Below are positions 1 through 14,942 of a stretch of 64,000 nucleotides of DNA, one piece after another (the first letter of the stretch is position 1; the number at the start of each line of letters is the position of its first letter). The position numbers were made by a program, and so were the translations under genes. The notes beneath the pieces were generated by a model. That model worked only from the letters and a program-made list of their open reading frames with translations, had not been told where the DNA came from and ran no database searches. Origin of the DNA: Trichoplusia ni (Eukaryota; Arthropoda; Insecta; Lepidoptera; Noctuidae); NCBI RefSeq assembly GCF_003590095.1, contig NC_039494.1, positions 1,116,001-1,180,000 of the forward strand, given 5' to 3'.

Positions 1-860
1 TTTGTAACAAAAAGTCCATTCATCAAACGAGATAACAATGTCACGGCGTTATCAAAACATGACCCGTGAAGCGATCACAATGTTTTGCTACGCGAATTCC
101 GGCCCGCAGCAAAAAGTTAACACAATGGAAAAGTTCGCGCTTCCAAATAAATCGTTTCGTTTATTTATTATTACCCTCGTTTTGCCTATAAGGGGCACAT
201 TTGAAACAAACGCCTTTTGTGAGGAACTTTGTAAAATGAGCTGCATACAAAATATGTCGTGCGAACCTTGGCTTAGACTCACAAAATTTTATCCCGAGGG
301 TGTCGTAAAAGACCACTAAGGGATTAAATCAGGTAAATGCACTGAAGCATTTTACCGTACATAAATAACATCGTTCTGACAAAATATGGTTCCCTTGTGA
401 GATGCAAAGGTCAGAAGCCATTCACGGGAATAATATTGGAATCGTTTATCGTCGATAAGAAATTTTAGCGTTTACCTATTTCAGGTAGCTTAATTACGGT
501 TCCTATACAATACATACACAATATATGTCTTATGTTAAACAGATAGAATAAACGAATGTTATTTTGAGACAAAGAAAACCTATCAAATAACCAGACACCC
601 ACAGCAGCCACAAAACAATATATTGGATTACTCTGTGGTACAGTTGCGCGTTATTGAAACATAAAGCACAATCGAACGCAGCATTTTCCGCGGCGCCACG
701 TAGCAATAAGGCGATCGTGTATACCATGTATATTGTATAGTATATATCGCGCGAAGTTTAGCAGCGTCGAGCAAGCGGTGTCAGGGAGAGTGTAACAAGT
801 GCAATACAAAACAATATTCCGGAGTAATTTCCTCAGAGGAGGCAGGGACCGCCCGCCGTT

Positions 861-885
861 CGACGCTCGACGCTAGACGCTCGCT
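861..885. repeat. Short tandem repeat, 7-nt unit
   Basis: Three and a half copies of a cgacgct-type heptamer (the third copy starts with ag instead of cg) lie in a GC-rich patch just downstream of the TATA-like run at 741-748. This is seen directly; no function is assigned. Confidence 0.7.
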
Positions 886-2390
886 TGCTGTTGCACTCAC
901 AGACAACGCTTTGTCATTTTCTTTACTTAATTTAAACTCTTTGAGGTCATTAATCCTTTACAATTTATCGTCAATTTTAATGTTGGGACGGAAGAAAATT
1001 TTGTTATTATTATTTTAAACCAATCATCATAGAACAAAAGTATTTTTTAATTAATTTCCGCAGAGATTTGGTTAAACTGAAAACCAGTCTCTTACAAAAC
1101 TTAGAACGGGGCTAAAACTGTATAGACGATGAATAAGATTACGTGCATCTAGTCTGGGTATACGTGTTCCTTGTTATGTTGAGATATGTAATTGACATTG
1201 CAATCAAATGGAGGTTCCACATCTGAAACTCCTGACAAGAGCAAACGTCGAGGCGTAATGCAATGAACAGGCGGTGAGACTTGTCACAGTGTGAGATCAG
1301 ATAGGCGGGGAACTAATTTCATCTTGTATTGTACATATACTGGCCTTGCAGAGTACATTCTCGGATATCTGTAGAGCAGACTTATTATTGTAATTGTTTG
1401 TCTCTCTTGTCATTCAAGTAGTTAAATGAATACCTCCTTTTTAAAAGCGTATACGGGACTAACATGCAATGGACTTGTTGAGAAATGTAATATAAAATAA
1501 AATGGGGACATCGACAGCCTAAGGTAGATACTATTGAGATAAAACTAATTTGGGCTATTGCTATTTTAATGTTAAAATGAAGCGTTTATTTGCTTGTTTA
1601 TTGTTTATCATCTCGAGCAAAAAAGAAAAGGAAAAGGATCGAAGAAATTTCTACCGGAATTGAATTTAAACGTGCGCTCCAACCACTTATTGAAATTTCA
1701 ATTACAAGAATCTTATAATTTAAGGTAAAGACTCCAATCCTTTTGTCTTTTGTTCTATAAATATCGCTGTGGAATTTGACCTTATTTCCAAAATGTAATC
1801 AAGTTGATGAAGAACTAAAGCGGTCTGGAACGTATCTTTGCCAAATCATCTTATTCTCTACACTAAAATCGGAGTAACTATATGGAGGTCACGCTTTCAA
1901 TAAGTAGGGGAAACAAATCAAAGCGCGTTCAATTTTTTAAAGTGTTCGAATTAAGGCGCCTTTTTCTGTGAATGGTTGTTGGCACTGTTCCAAGTGCACG
2001 ACTGCAATTAGCCAAAATTATGCTCAAAAACAAGTTCGGAAGCAATTAGCAGATGTAGACTCAACTCAAGGACCACGCTTAACCAGTTTACTGAAGTCTT
2101 TCGGATGAGATTTGTTTCATTAGTTTATTGGTTAAAAAAAGGTAGTGAGTAAAACTTCGTAGTTGCTTCAAAAGCGCAGTTCTATATTATGAAACAGAAT
2201 TCCTTAGTGGGAAGATGATTAAATATTTTTTGTTTGCTCTTTTATGCATTTAATGGATAGCATGAAAAAATTGTGACATCACATAGTATTTCAGACTCAT
2301 AGGTTAAACTTTATCTATGTTTATTTTAAGGAAGTGGCTTTCCTTTTATTAACAGGAAACCGAAGAAGGCACGTTCACATTGTAGGCACT

Positions 2391-2419
2391 ACACCACGAT
2401 ATTAAGTATATCATGGTGT
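2391..2419. other. Small inverted repeat
   Basis: Arms of 12 nt (2391-2402 and 2408-2419) pair with one mismatch around a 5-nt loop. It is short and AT-rich at its base, so it may be a chance structure. Confidence 0.35.
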
Positions 2420-5400
2420 ATCTGTAGTTTCTTGCAGCAATCAATGCCTCAATAAAAATAAACCAATCTGTAGATTTCAATATTTTTCATTTGAAAGCGA
2501 TCACTAATATCTCTATTATCGGCGCTATTGACATCGATTATCGCGATATCTAAATGTGGAAGTAAACAGAGCAGTAAATATCTATTGTGTGCACCATTAG
2601 TGCGTGTCAATAAATGAACCGGACCGGACGCAAGGGCGACGCGCGACGCGGCGCGGTCACACGAGACGTCTCACGGACACATGGGACTTCAAAACTGCTG
2701 AAACGAACTTGAATATTTTTCATATAACGTGGACTTCATTTTTACAAATGTCTTTTTTAACCCTCGAATCAAGAAGCGGAGTGTTATAAGATTGAACTCT
2801 TTGTATGTTTGTCTATGTGTTGGTAAGAGACAGACAGACATGTCTCTTTCACCGTAGCACTTAAACGGGTGAACCGATTCAGATGCGGTCATTTATTAGA
2901 AATAGGGTTGTCTAGCGATGGTGTTTAGATATGTCGTGTCAAAAAGGCTAAACTATTTCAAGTGATCTGATTAAGTCTTTTTAAGGGGGTGCTATCACTT
3001 TGACCGCCATGCACAATTTTCTATGTATCCTTGTCTCGTATGTGGCATAAAAGCTACTAAGCGGGTGATCCAATTTGAAAACAATTTTTTTTGGAGAGAT
3101 TAAATTTAAAAAAATTACCTTCAATGGAATACAAGTATTGAGATATGTTTAATGATACTAACCTGATTTACTCATCAAATTACAGAACACTTTAGCAATT
3201 ATTAATGCACAATAAAATACCAACATTTTACCAACACCATGTTTGAATGTCAAGAAACTGTGGAGTAAGCAAAGAGGTACGTACGTGGGGCTAGCTAGCA
3301 TAGGTAGTACGAAACACTAGAGACAGCTTAGTGGGCTATCGGTGGCAGCCCCCTGTCCCGTTACTAGAGCGATAGCTTGCGACCGCTACATTAACCTATT
3401 TCGCTACTCGATACTCACTACTTGAGAAGGGACACAAACACACGCTGTATATGTTACAGTAATATCAGACCTACATGAATAATATGCATAATATATTCTT
3501 CTTTATTCGTATTTACGACTGGAATTATGTTTCCTATCCGACAATAACTCATAATATATTAGTTTTGCAACTCTTTTTTCATTAGATCGGCTAAACCAAA
3601 GATTTTTTGTGTCAAACTCTTACTGGCCAGGGACAAGTTTACGTCCGAACTTTTACGATATCGTTTGAATATTTTATTTGAGTCTTTTTATGAGAGTATA
3701 CAACTTTTCAAAATAATGTCGAAAGCTGTTACATCTCTGATCGTAAAATTAATGAACAATAATGCGGCATCGGGGTTTGTTTACTTTACCTGTATTTCGC
3801 TCGGCGTAATAATTATGAATAACTAATTAATATTAATATTAAGTGATTTAAAAAAAGATTTTATTCAACATAGGTCAAAAATAACTAACATTTGAGCCTG
3901 AATATCAAGTAGAAAATACTAGGCAGACAGAGGCACTCAGTTTGAACAAATGTCTAGTATTTATCTATCCATTAACAACTAAAATACGCAGATTCGACTC
4001 ATATGAAATAGTTCGAGAGTTATTTCTATCTCTTGATTATATAGAACTACGGATTATGAGCGTACAATTACTGTGTAACACATTAAGCGTTGTGTGTTTA
4101 GTGCTAATATTAGACTTCTCGTCGAGAGTTATAGGACTATTTTTTTCTAACAATATTTTACTGTAACTGTATTTTGCATTTCTTTGTAGGTAAAATCTTG
4201 CCGTAAAACGTGCCTGTTTTATCGAAAACGTTTTTTTCGTGAAATACTTTGTTGATGCGTTGTCAGCTGATAGTTGAAGCAAAGGCCTCGCAATGTGCAG
4301 GTAACGTCAACAGCAAGTCTCACTTGGCCCGAGTGTGTACAGCTGCTCCCTGATTGCTTCGCTCTCAATCGATAGCATGAAATAGTTTCCTAACTCAGAC
4401 ATGCTAATATGTAAACTTCATCTTGGAATTTAATTGGTTTTATGTGGCCTTTATCAAGTATCACTAAAATTACTTTAGTGATTCATCGTTATCTTATTTT
4501 TATTATTATTTGTAAATAGCTATTGAACTGTATAATATAAAGTACCTAATCCAGTTAGTACGAGTACCTATATTTTTATCATCAGGCGAATCTATATCTT
4601 TAATATTGAAGCGTTTTTTGAAGATGCATAAAAAGGAAGTGGTGCTTTGATTATGTCATCTAGAAGATCAGATATGTTACTCTCGTAGTATACAACTCTA
4701 CTATGAGTCACATCGATTAAGTACGTGTGCGGCGTGGGGAGTGCGCGTTTTTATCGTTTTAAAGGGATATTTGAATACGGTGCACGCTGCGCGTTCAATG
4801 TTACATATGCGTGTAGCCTCTGCTCAATATGTATCATAAATGAATGCTATCCGGGATATCCTTTTATTGCAAGAACAGTTAATACATAACAGAATATTTA
4901 TTTTAAATAACTGACTGAACACTCAATCCCGAACAATGAAATACGCGTGGTACAACCCTAATTGTGTTAATTATAAATTCACAAATGAACAATAAAATAT
5001 TAAAACGAAAATATCACATTAATGGTTTATTGGCTCATTCATCTGAGTGAGCATTAAAATGCTCGGTTAAGTATTTTGACATTTTGCTGTGAAATTCATC
5101 GATAAGTGTTTGGGTGTTAGTCTCATCGAGTTCTTTGCGTTATTCGTGATCATTGAGGTGAAGTAAATCTTTTGGGGCGCTTAGAAGATAAAACAAATTA
5201 ATCACGGTTAGATAAGTGTGTCTGGAGGAGGCATAATGCGAGGTCGGAGTGGCTTGCCTCCGGGGACACATCCTGTACCTGCGAGTTGCCTATAAAATTT
5301 TACGATCACGCCGTATGAGCCATTATAGCTCTTGTCGATGTCACTTATGAGTGCCTGACGTAGTTTCTAACAAGAATTTAGTTTTAAAATGAAAATTCAA

Positions 5401-6333
5401 ATCGGCTAATATTCTGAGAACATCGGTTTACTAGTTAATACGATTGTTTTTCAGGAAAATGCAAAGACCATATTACACCTATATATTTTGATATAATACG
5501 TCTATTTACTATAAATTGCTAACATCTCTTTGTAACTAAATTAAAGTACATTAATAAACACAATACACTATATTGTTATGAAAAACAAGTTTCAAGTTGT
5601 ATCAAACATTTCAAATTTAGTTAAAACTATTTAGCATAATTGAGTAATAATGTTGAACATATTCAACATATAAGTTATACGTAGTAGCTATGTAGTGAAG
5701 TACACGTACGCTTGAGAAACGCGTTTGCCTCAGGGTAATCATTGCGAGCAGAGTTAACGAACTCTGAATACAAATCGAATGTAGGTGACGTGTATTACTT
5801 AGGTACGCACCGTACAGATTCCGCACTCCTTATTCAACGATGTCTGATACATTCCGTGTATACACAACTGTGTTTATTGATATTCGATATGCGTTACTCG
5901 AATAATATTACATTGATAATAAAATGTGCGCAAAAGTGTGTTTTAGGAGTTTTTATTCGGTTCTGTCAAGATGTTCGCTTTTATATGCGCCAATGAAATA
6001 GGCAGTAGGTATCAGTTACCATTGTACCGGTGTCGTAAGCTGTTATGTTTATTTTTCCTGCTACGTCATTTAATTCAGGAATTTTATAACATTGTCAAGT
6101 TGGTTCTGAAATAGAATGCTACAAGTGGTGTTAGAAAGAAAAATATTATTTACTGTAGTCATAGCTTGTGTTGCTCATAGGAAAATACAAATTTTGAATG
6201 TATTTTTTGTCTAGTGGTTGCAAGTTTGAATGCCAATGAAAAGGAAGAAATCCAATTAATACAATATACCAATACAAAGATATCCGCTTTTGATGTAAAA
6301 AACACTAAACCATGTTAGGAAGTTTGTTTTGAC

Positions 6334-6565
6334 GACCTCCGTGGTCGAGTGGCGTACGCACCGGTTTCAAGGTGTCGCTATCTCTGAGGTCCCGGGTTCG
6401 ATCCCCGGTCGGGTCAATGTAAAAATTCACATTTCTACATTGTCTCGGGTCTGGGTGTTTGTGGTACCTTCGTTGTATCTGAATTCCATAACACAAGTGC
6501 TTTAGCAACTTACTTTGGGTTCAGAACAATGTATGTGATGTTGTCCGCATTTATTTATTTATTAA
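6334..6565 (+). mobile_element. tRNA-derived SINE
   Basis: The 5' part resembles a tRNA gene. It has an A-box-like block (gtggtcgagtggcg, about 6341-6354) and a near-consensus B box (ggttcgatcc, about 6394-6403), the internal RNA polymerase III promoter of tRNA-derived SINEs. The region between the boxes does not fold as a clean anticodon arm, so this is not a functional tRNA gene. Downstream is a non-tRNA body containing a gtctgggtgt core and the segment ending in gtatgtgatgttgtcc, which I recognise as common in lepidopteran SINEs. It ends in an attt-rich tail near 6565. The minus-strand SINE at 45290-45425 shares the gtctgggtgt core. Confidence 0.8.
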
Positions 6566-8122
6566 GTTTGATGGCGTGTTTATATACTCGTACCTTAAAA
6601 ATAACGTGGAGACAGATGTGCTTGGCGACACCAATGGGTCTATAGAAGTGCTTGTGGTTGTATGGAAAAACATTTACGTACTCGAAATATAATTAAATCA
6701 TCAGATAAGTCATTATATTCTAAATGTAAGTTTCAATTAAGATGATGTATTGAAGAGAGCACGTAGTGTTTACATTGAATGTTCTAGCAAATTATTTCCT
6801 CTGTACGAATAAAATACTTTGAAAATGAACTCCGTCGGGGCCCACTGGAAATGCCGTTCAGTAGCAATTAAAACTTTCTTACTGATCAAACTTTTACAGT
6901 CACATCTTCACGAGGGCAAGTTGGCCGTGGAGTCTGAAGGAGCGTAAATGTGACTACAGTTACCTAGCAAAGTGACGTCACTAACATAACTTACTCGACG
7001 TACGCGCAACTACTAACTGGCTATTGTACTTCTTGTTCGTGAAGTACCCGCACCTTGTATATTATGGGTACATCGCATTTATTTGTAAAGACCTGAAAAA
7101 TAAAAAAGGTTTTATTTAAAATTAATACGTGACCAGAATGTTTGTGCTCATCGTATTTTTTTTTAATTTAATGTGTCGTATAAAAAGATGCATCTGATAA
7201 TTTATGAATACCGTGGTATACGTGCAAAATTTCATATAGGTACTCAAACGTGATCGTAAACTCTCCCCAACCAAATTCGACGAATTATATTGATTCCATA
7301 TTAAAATTTCCTGTGCTCGCCGAATTGTCATGCTATAAATTAAATTTATTCGTTTATGTGAAATAATTTAATAACTCAGTTATAAAATGCGTATGACGAT
7401 GCTTGAAACTAGCATAGAAACTTTAGTTTTACGAACTTCTTTATTATGTGTGAATACCGGTATGAAGTGTTTGCTTCATGCGTGCACACCAATGAAAATA
7501 AACACTTCATCATGCATGAGAATTCGGGGAGATAATAGAGTCGCATAAAATGCTTGGATTTTACGGCTGCGTTGTTTTCAAATCATGTTTTATTCGGTGG
7601 AACGTGAGCTCGTTAAAACTTATATGAAATAAATCCTCACTATATTTTGAGGTAAAAAATCGTTAGGGACGTCTTTGGGAGTATTTTAAGAACGTGACAT
7701 TATACCAGATAACCGCTTTGTACTTATAAAACGTGGTGAGAAGTTCTCTATGAATACAAACCCATAACTATGTTGTTATAGTTAGGCACCTAAAGCAACC
7801 TTTATTTGAATATGCGAATCCCTGAATTTTAGTAAGTGTAAATAATAATTCAAGTTTATATAACTTGAACATCATAAAGTTCTCAAACTCAAAACTCAGG
7901 GGTTCAACTTTTACAGACTACGACAGGAACAAAAACTTTTCAACCCATTAGCGCAGCTAAAATAAACTTTAAAAATTCTAATGTAGGGTAATAAATAGCA
8001 TGACGTTAATCGGCAAGTCACCAACTTAATTAAACGGGAGAAGAAATGTGGTCGAGAATGGCGCATCAGTCAAGTGAGGCGGAGCTGGTAACCCCCTGAA
8101 ATCCGTGTAAGCCCGACGTCGC

Positions 8123-8161
8123 TATAAGACGCGGCCGCAGTCTCTGACAGATCACTTGTCA
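8123..8161 (+). promoter_or_regulatory. Possible TATA-type core promoter
   Basis: TATAAG starts at 8123. An initiator-like TCACTT has its A at 8154, exactly 31 nt downstream of the first T, which is the usual TATA-to-start spacing. A second initiator-like TCAGTG has its A at 8161. The flanks are GC-rich. No exon with a strong donor follows within the next few hundred bases, so this could easily be coincidence. Confidence 0.2.
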
Positions 8162-11100
8162 GTGTCCCCTGTTCACTCGCTGCAATAACAATCCCATCTT
8201 TTATGCAGTCCTTTTGATTCTTTTCTGCATTATTCATTGTTATAGCTATTACGGTACTTTGCTTCTTTCGTGTTTTTCCTTGTTTGTCGACATCAAATCA
8301 TACTTATTGGCTGAATAACAATATGTTTCTATCAACCAGTATTATGATTTCATTAGCATACAAGTCAATTAATAAATACGAGTTCATATTATGCACAATA
8401 ACTGAACTGCAATGGAGCCCGCTATCGGTTCAGCTTATGCAGTATCTAGGCTGTTAATTAAGCAGTCTGCATGCAATTTGCATCTAGGCGGATTGGAGTC
8501 GCGAACTTCTGATTATTTGAATAAGATTTCGCAGAGCAATATTAAGGAAATTATTCGTGCCACGGAGCACTAAGTAGACTCGGCGCAGAATAAAGTAAGG
8601 TGCCTACTGTCGGAACTATTTAACGAAGACGTAAAGTGCTCTGTTTTCAGCATTGTATTAAAATAATACATGTCTTACTGTAACCAAGAACGTTAGGAGT
8701 TTATGCAAAAACAATGGTTGTATGTTAATTCATGGTTGGCATGAGCAATGGTTAGCTTATTTCGCGATTTATTCCTATCGAATATGTTGTTCTGTATAAA
8801 TAATTTTATTTAACATAAATATTGAAGACGTAGTCAAAAGGCCGGCCAAAACACGATACATATTATCCCGGTCACAATCAAACGCTTATCTTTGTTTTAC
8901 GAGTGGGCGCCGTTCCTATGTTTCATGTGAGCTCTCGTCTCATTTCGCTTAGCTTGACATTTTGAGTGCCCCTGACCATTCTCTTCTTAGATATAGGCCG
9001 TCATAAATATAATCTTACTTAGGGTGACATTGTGTGTTCTTTTTTCACTTAATATTTTTCCTGCTAAAGGTCCCCGGCGGCGATTACATAAACAGGATTC
9101 AACCGCGACCTTAATGCGCCTAATAAAGTTTTACGATGGACCCTTGGCAAAAACGTGAACGTTTCAAGGCGACAATGCTTTTATCTTTTCTGTTTTACTG
9201 ATTGTTTTGTTCTTTACAATTAGGATTAGATATTGTATATTGCACATAACGTATAATATATGGCACACAAAGTTTCCAACGAACAAAAAACAACAATACT
9301 TTTATTGGTTTTATACGTCACTGTCCTTGCTCTGTCTGGAATGTTTTTGTTTAAAGTTAAGATACAAAGTTTATATTGCTGAAACAAAATTGTTGTTCGT
9401 ATATCGAGGCTCAGAGCTGCAATCAATTGTCTTTCTATCTGACTTCAATCAACGCGACTGTTGCGGGACACACTTCATCAACAAATGTCTACAGCTCCCG
9501 TCTATCGAGCGAATAAAGAAGTTTTGTTTTCAATTGCTAAAATGTAAACTGGCTCGGCACAAAGGACTGGCTTTGTATATTCTATTTTATAAGAAAGTTT
9601 ATGCAATGAGTGTTTCTACTTCAAGATTTTTGATTATATTTTTCTAACTGGAGAACATTTTCTAGAAATCTAAGATGTGCCGTATACAAAGTTTGTTAAA
9701 AAACATCAAGTCTGTTGGAAACGTGATCTACGTAGAGAAGTTGAATATAACATAAATTACCGCATGTTGTAGTGTGTTCTTGTGTTACGTAACTTCCAGT
9801 AATTAGTTGTTACACGTCTCTGATGAGCGAGCGCCGTGATCGCAGTTGCTTTACATTCCTGAACGCCGAGGTTCGTTCGGAAATCACTTCTCAGCTTTCC
9901 TGCTTCTCTGACGTTGATGTATGGTCCATTTCTTTCACCAAAGTTAATGTCATCGATTTACCGTACCGTGCAATAGCACCATGTTAAAAATGTTAGAACA
10001 TTAACGAAAAATAAGTATGAGAGCAAGCTTTACGTGGTGTTCATTCCAAAAATAAAATAAAAAACAATTTTATAACACGCAAACAAAAGTATTTAAATCA
10101 CACAATTTCGGCGTTAATATGAAATTAAGTAAATGCCTCCCTAAAACACTTTTAACAAATGCGACGTCTACGCATTTTATAAACATTTGTTACAGTTTAT
10201 ACTTTATTCATGCAATTCACAGCGGTAAACAATTTTATTTACTTAAGTGATTTATGTAAACACTTGTTTCTAAATGATTATGGCCTGGAGTCTGGAATTA
10301 ATGCAATAAATCAATGTCAGGACATGTTTACGAGCTAACAGAGTTAATTCCAGTGTGACATGACGTTTATATTCGTGAATAATTGTTGATTGCTTGTACC
10401 GTGATGCCACATCTAATGCAATAAACTTAATATAATTATCATAATCATGTTTATCAGCGTATTGCCAGTGATGCGCCCTTAATTTAATAATTATACGATT
10501 TATGGGGTGGGTCGTACTAATATGTTTTTTGTGGCTTAGATTTGTTATGGTCTTTAATTTTTAGCTCAGTCTGTATTAAGAGAATGGACCTCACCCTTCT
10601 CTAAAGTGTCAGAAGGAAGGTAACGTTTTAAAAACCTTTTACACATTACCTTTTAAGTTAGTGTCATATGACTGCAAATAGCAGTCATGGTCCACCATTC
10701 ATCACCATGTATGGTGTATTTTTCCTCTATAACAAAGATCGAGGTTAAGCTAAGGTCGAGGTCATAAATTTATTGAAAAATAAATTTGTCGATAATAATC
10801 AAATATTTTTGTTACTCAACCGATTTGTATTTATTTCTTTTACCGATTTGTATTTGAACCCTCAGTCTTGCGAACCCTACTCGCACTTGACTGATTTGTA
10901 GAGTGCTACTAAGTCACTATAACACACATTAGCATACACATAATCGATTATACAGCAATAATTGAAATGAAATTAATTATGCTATTAATGCTATTAATGA
11001 GTAGTAACGGGGACTCTCGCTGGGGACTACACTGTTGAATGAGGCATATCATCAGAATGTCGGGAATGTTTAATGAATGTAATGGAAAATTATCGGTTAA

Positions 11101-14100
11101 AAAGATTTATTATGCATGAAATCAGAACAAAAGTACAATGGAACTTATTGTTTGCTTTATGCAATTGATGATCATTATCAACAAACTGACTAAACAAACT
11201 GTTTGACTGCTTCTGTTGTTGTTGTGTACAATGACTAAAGTTGTTATTGTCACCTTTGCTGCGTGCTTAGAAGGTGCGAATTGAGGAAGTCGTTAAGTCC
11301 TTAATTTATAGAGTCTTTTTGCTGTAAATGGATTCGAAGTGTTTTTAGTCAACTACCTAAACCAGCTTATTCACTTTTATGTTCCTTATTTTTAGATAAA
11401 AATGTAGGTGAGAGGCAGTATCGGTTTCCATGTTTGTTTTTTTTTTAATAATTTGATATGTTAAATGTATCCATTAACATTCAGTAACATTCTTATAAAT
11501 TTACATTGAGGAGGTCTTAAGAAAATATACACGAATTAGGGAAAAACTTATGTTAAAAATAAAAGTCGTAAAACTTCTTGAGTACGCCATAAATGATTAA
11601 ATTACCAGCTAGTTTTAGGATTTTATCTTTATTTAGACTAGGTTTATGTAATATCCTGCCTGGATTTGAAAGGACATTACAACTGATCATCAGCATAGCA
11701 TGTCAAAACTGGGGGCACAATTTATCGTGCCTTCCTAAACTCGGAGAACCTAGTTATGGCATTGTTGGTCACCCACCCAGGGAAGGACCGTGTCAACCGT
11801 AGCTTAATCTGTGATCGATGAACTTCTGCAGTAATAGATTACCCACGAGCTTCTCTGAAACGACATTCCAAGTAAATACTCTACATTTTAAACATTTTGA
11901 TGTGATTCTGATTAATTCAGTGATTTATTTAAAATATTTTGAACTCTCTCATACTTTTCTTATTGAACCTAACTAAAACTTAAAAAAAATACCATAAGTT
12001 TCTCAAGGAATAAAAAAATGCGATTCTCACAAACAGCCTTACAGATACTGGTCAACAAATCTGTAGGTGAAAAGTGAAGAACCTTAAGACACATTTTATG
12101 AAGTATTCAGTAGAGCTCATTAAAGATGTTCATACCCAAATTCATGTCTAGGGACATAATGTTATTTAAAATTTTACATCTGCGAAATAAGCGGCTGTTG
12201 GACTTAATGTCTTTTACCATTTGATAAATGCTGGTTTCCTGAATAAAAATAATTTAAAACATAAAAATGTCAAAAAATTGACTTAAGGTCTTTTAGCTTT
12301 CACCTACAGAAATAGCTTATTATATATATTTAAATATTTTCTGTTGTCAAAGCAATGACAGCAATGAATGTCGAAACATTAAAAATAATTTAATTTCATC
12401 GCAGTTTCAACAGCTCGGCGCGTTGCAGACGAAAGACGGAAAACCGCTCAATTTCGCCCAGTATACAGTAATAATTAGACGTAATACAATTTATAAGTCT
12501 TCGTTTCACTTTCCCATTTTAAAAAGGCATTAAAACGTCTCTTTTTGTTTGTAGAAACAAAATGAGATTTCAGTGATGTTTGAAGGTAGCGTTTAATTAA
12601 TTTAATAAACGTGCCGTAACGGTTCTCTCGAAGATTCAATTAAGTTTTAAACTTAAATACTTAGATCAAATTAATTTAATCTTATTACGTGGTGTTAAGG
12701 TTGTAACACATTTGTAAATTTATTGAGTTGTATGTTGGAATGGAGGATAATTCTTTACCTATCCTTTTAGGAAGATTCCTTTGAAGTCAGGGGCAATAAT
12801 TGGATAATAGTAATTTTTCAGATGTTTGGCTATTTTTAGTTTGATAATGCTCTTTTTCTACGAGACAGTAGAGAAAATTAGTGATTTTTATTTTCTTTAT
12901 TTATAAATTAATATATATTGTTTTATATCCATATATGTTTTCATATACCAACTCTTGTAAAAAGTGTAACAAAGTTCTCAACAAATTAATCTAACGATTT
13001 TGCTCTTAGGAAATGGGTGAGCGATTCACATTATGTTCAGTTCAAAGCACTTTAAAGCAAAATAAAATAGCTTTAGCTATCATGTTATTATTTTTAAATT
13101 AAGAAAATATTTACTCATAAATAAACTCTGTCAGGATTATTAAATAGTCCAGAGAGGTATTCAATCTTTCAAAGACAAGCGTTCATATTGAAAAACAGGA
13201 TTATGACTGAGTTATTTATAGAGAGCTTTAGTATAAATAGTAATAAATACGAGCGCATAAACTGAATATAATATACAACGGTTTTCCCTCTCTGATATCC
13301 TTAAACCACCTTCACGGATACAATGTAACAGTTTGAGGGTGCATCAGCAAAAATTTCTGATACACTTCGGAAGGAGTAAGCTCCAATGACGCCTGAGGTA
13401 TTGTTGTATTAAATTCACTGAATGATATATGCTTTTCGAGTGTCACTCTACGAATGTTTGAGATATTAATGGTGGTGTTTATATGGTTTACGTTGCTTGA
13501 GACCTTTTCTTTCTTAAGGAAAAAGAGTTGTACTTGTAAGTGCACGAAGATGTTACAGTCATTTATATTACTTTAAATTATTTTATTATAATATTATATT
13601 ATTTTACTGAAAAAAAAATGTTTTTTTTTTCTGGCGTTTATCTTCTTATATTTCCTTATTTATTTGATTAAATGCAAGGTACGTACTTTTTTTCTAAATT
13701 GGCATTACGTAGATAGTCTTAGTTAGTACTCGTTAGTTTCCGAAGGCCTTGTTTATAAAACTTATTTACCTCTTAACTCAATTGTCTTATTGCATTATCA
13801 TACTACAACTACAAATAAAAATTAAAAACGCGTCAACTTACTCCTCTTCTTTGCATCTCAAATTAAATCTTGCAAATAATTGCCAAGTCATTTCACCTGC
13901 AACATTATACTAACAACTCCGGTGACATCATTATGGTTCATTAACGATGTATTTGTGTAGCCATATCTTAAGTTACAAACAGAGACGGCGTAAACCTATT
14001 TTCGTAAGGTAAAACAGTTAGTGGATAATCCCGTTTTCTAGGCACTCCGTCTAATTCGTTTGTAGAAGTTTACGAAGCGCCGCTCGAGGCGGGATCAGGT

Positions 14101-14883
14101 GCTCCTTAGAGCCCAGCGTTGATCCTACCGAGGCTCCCACTGTCACGATTAACACTCTTTATTGCTTCGCTTTTTAAACTATCCGATATCCAAGCTTTTA
14201 ATTTTTTTGTTTTGTGAATCCGCAATCTCTTTCAAGTTTATTTTTGTGTTGTCTTGACTTAATATCGATCAGTATCTTTATCCTCCTGAAATCTTTCTAC
14301 AAATAGGTAACATCAATATTTTTAAATCAAAATCTCATTTCTACACCATAAAATTCCACGATTAAAAGTTAAGTAGGTACGTACGAAAGGTGTGAAAGTC
14401 AATAATAAAAATCCAACAAACAAGTCCAGGTAATTTATAGCGCACAACGACGTGATACATTTAAAAACGAAAAACTTTACTAGCAAGTCAATAAATTGAA
14501 AGCCATCAAAGTATTTTATTGAATGCTAAAAAGTACCACTCGCTAGTTTTGATAGCTATCAATTGAAAGAGCGACTCGTTTTATGACGATTTGAATGAAT
14601 TTTATTGACTCCTACGTACACGGACTTCCCGCTTCACCCCGCAGTATGTTGGAACTATTGTTCGCAGAACAGCTCCTGTCACACAATCCTTTCAATAAGT
14701 AGTACTATAAAACTTAAGTACGAACGTTTCCTAAACAACGATTTATCTATTGCACGCGTCATTGATTGTATTGGTGTTAGTAAATTGTAATTAGTTGATG
14801 TATTAATTATTAAGCTTACGCTGTAGTCGACTAGTCTAGGTTATGCGATTTTGATTTCCCGTTCATAGTTTGGGTTATTTATT

Positions 14884-14942
14884 TGGCAAAGGTTTTTAAA
14901 TAAAATGATTATTATAATCATTTTATTTAAAAACCTTTGCCA
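14884..14942. repeat. 59-nt near-perfect palindrome
   Basis: Arms of 29 nt (14884-14912 and 14914-14942) are exact reverse complements around a single central base. The arm begins with tggcaaagg and runs into AT-rich sequence. As RNA or single-stranded DNA it would form a cruciform or hairpin with almost no loop. There is no coding content. It may be a tiny foldback element or a recent inverted duplication. Confidence 0.9.

Larger units (their letters stand above)
1..6333. other. Gene-free AT-rich stretch
   Basis: No open frame here has a recognisable domain or gene-like codon use, and I see no convincing exon. Contents worth noting are a short 7-nt tandem repeat at 861-885, a CpG-rich patch at about 2620-2680 and a small hairpin at 2391-2419. 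The stretch is probably intergenic, or intronic to a gene outside the window. Confidence 0.5.

Noticed and set aside
6334..6420. A functional tRNA gene at the SINE head
   Set aside because: A and B boxes are present, but the anticodon arm and acceptor stem do not pair properly, and a typical SINE body follows.
9207..9647. 146-codon open frame as a gene
   Set aside because: Starts at a non-ATG codon, codes for an AT-driven Phe/Ile/Tyr/Lys-rich peptide with no domain, and has no splice or promoter context.
11640..11830. Coherent, repeat-like GC-richer block (contains cacccagggaaggaccgtg)
   Set aside because: It reads like a fragment of an interspersed repeat, but I found no second copy in the window and cannot name a family.
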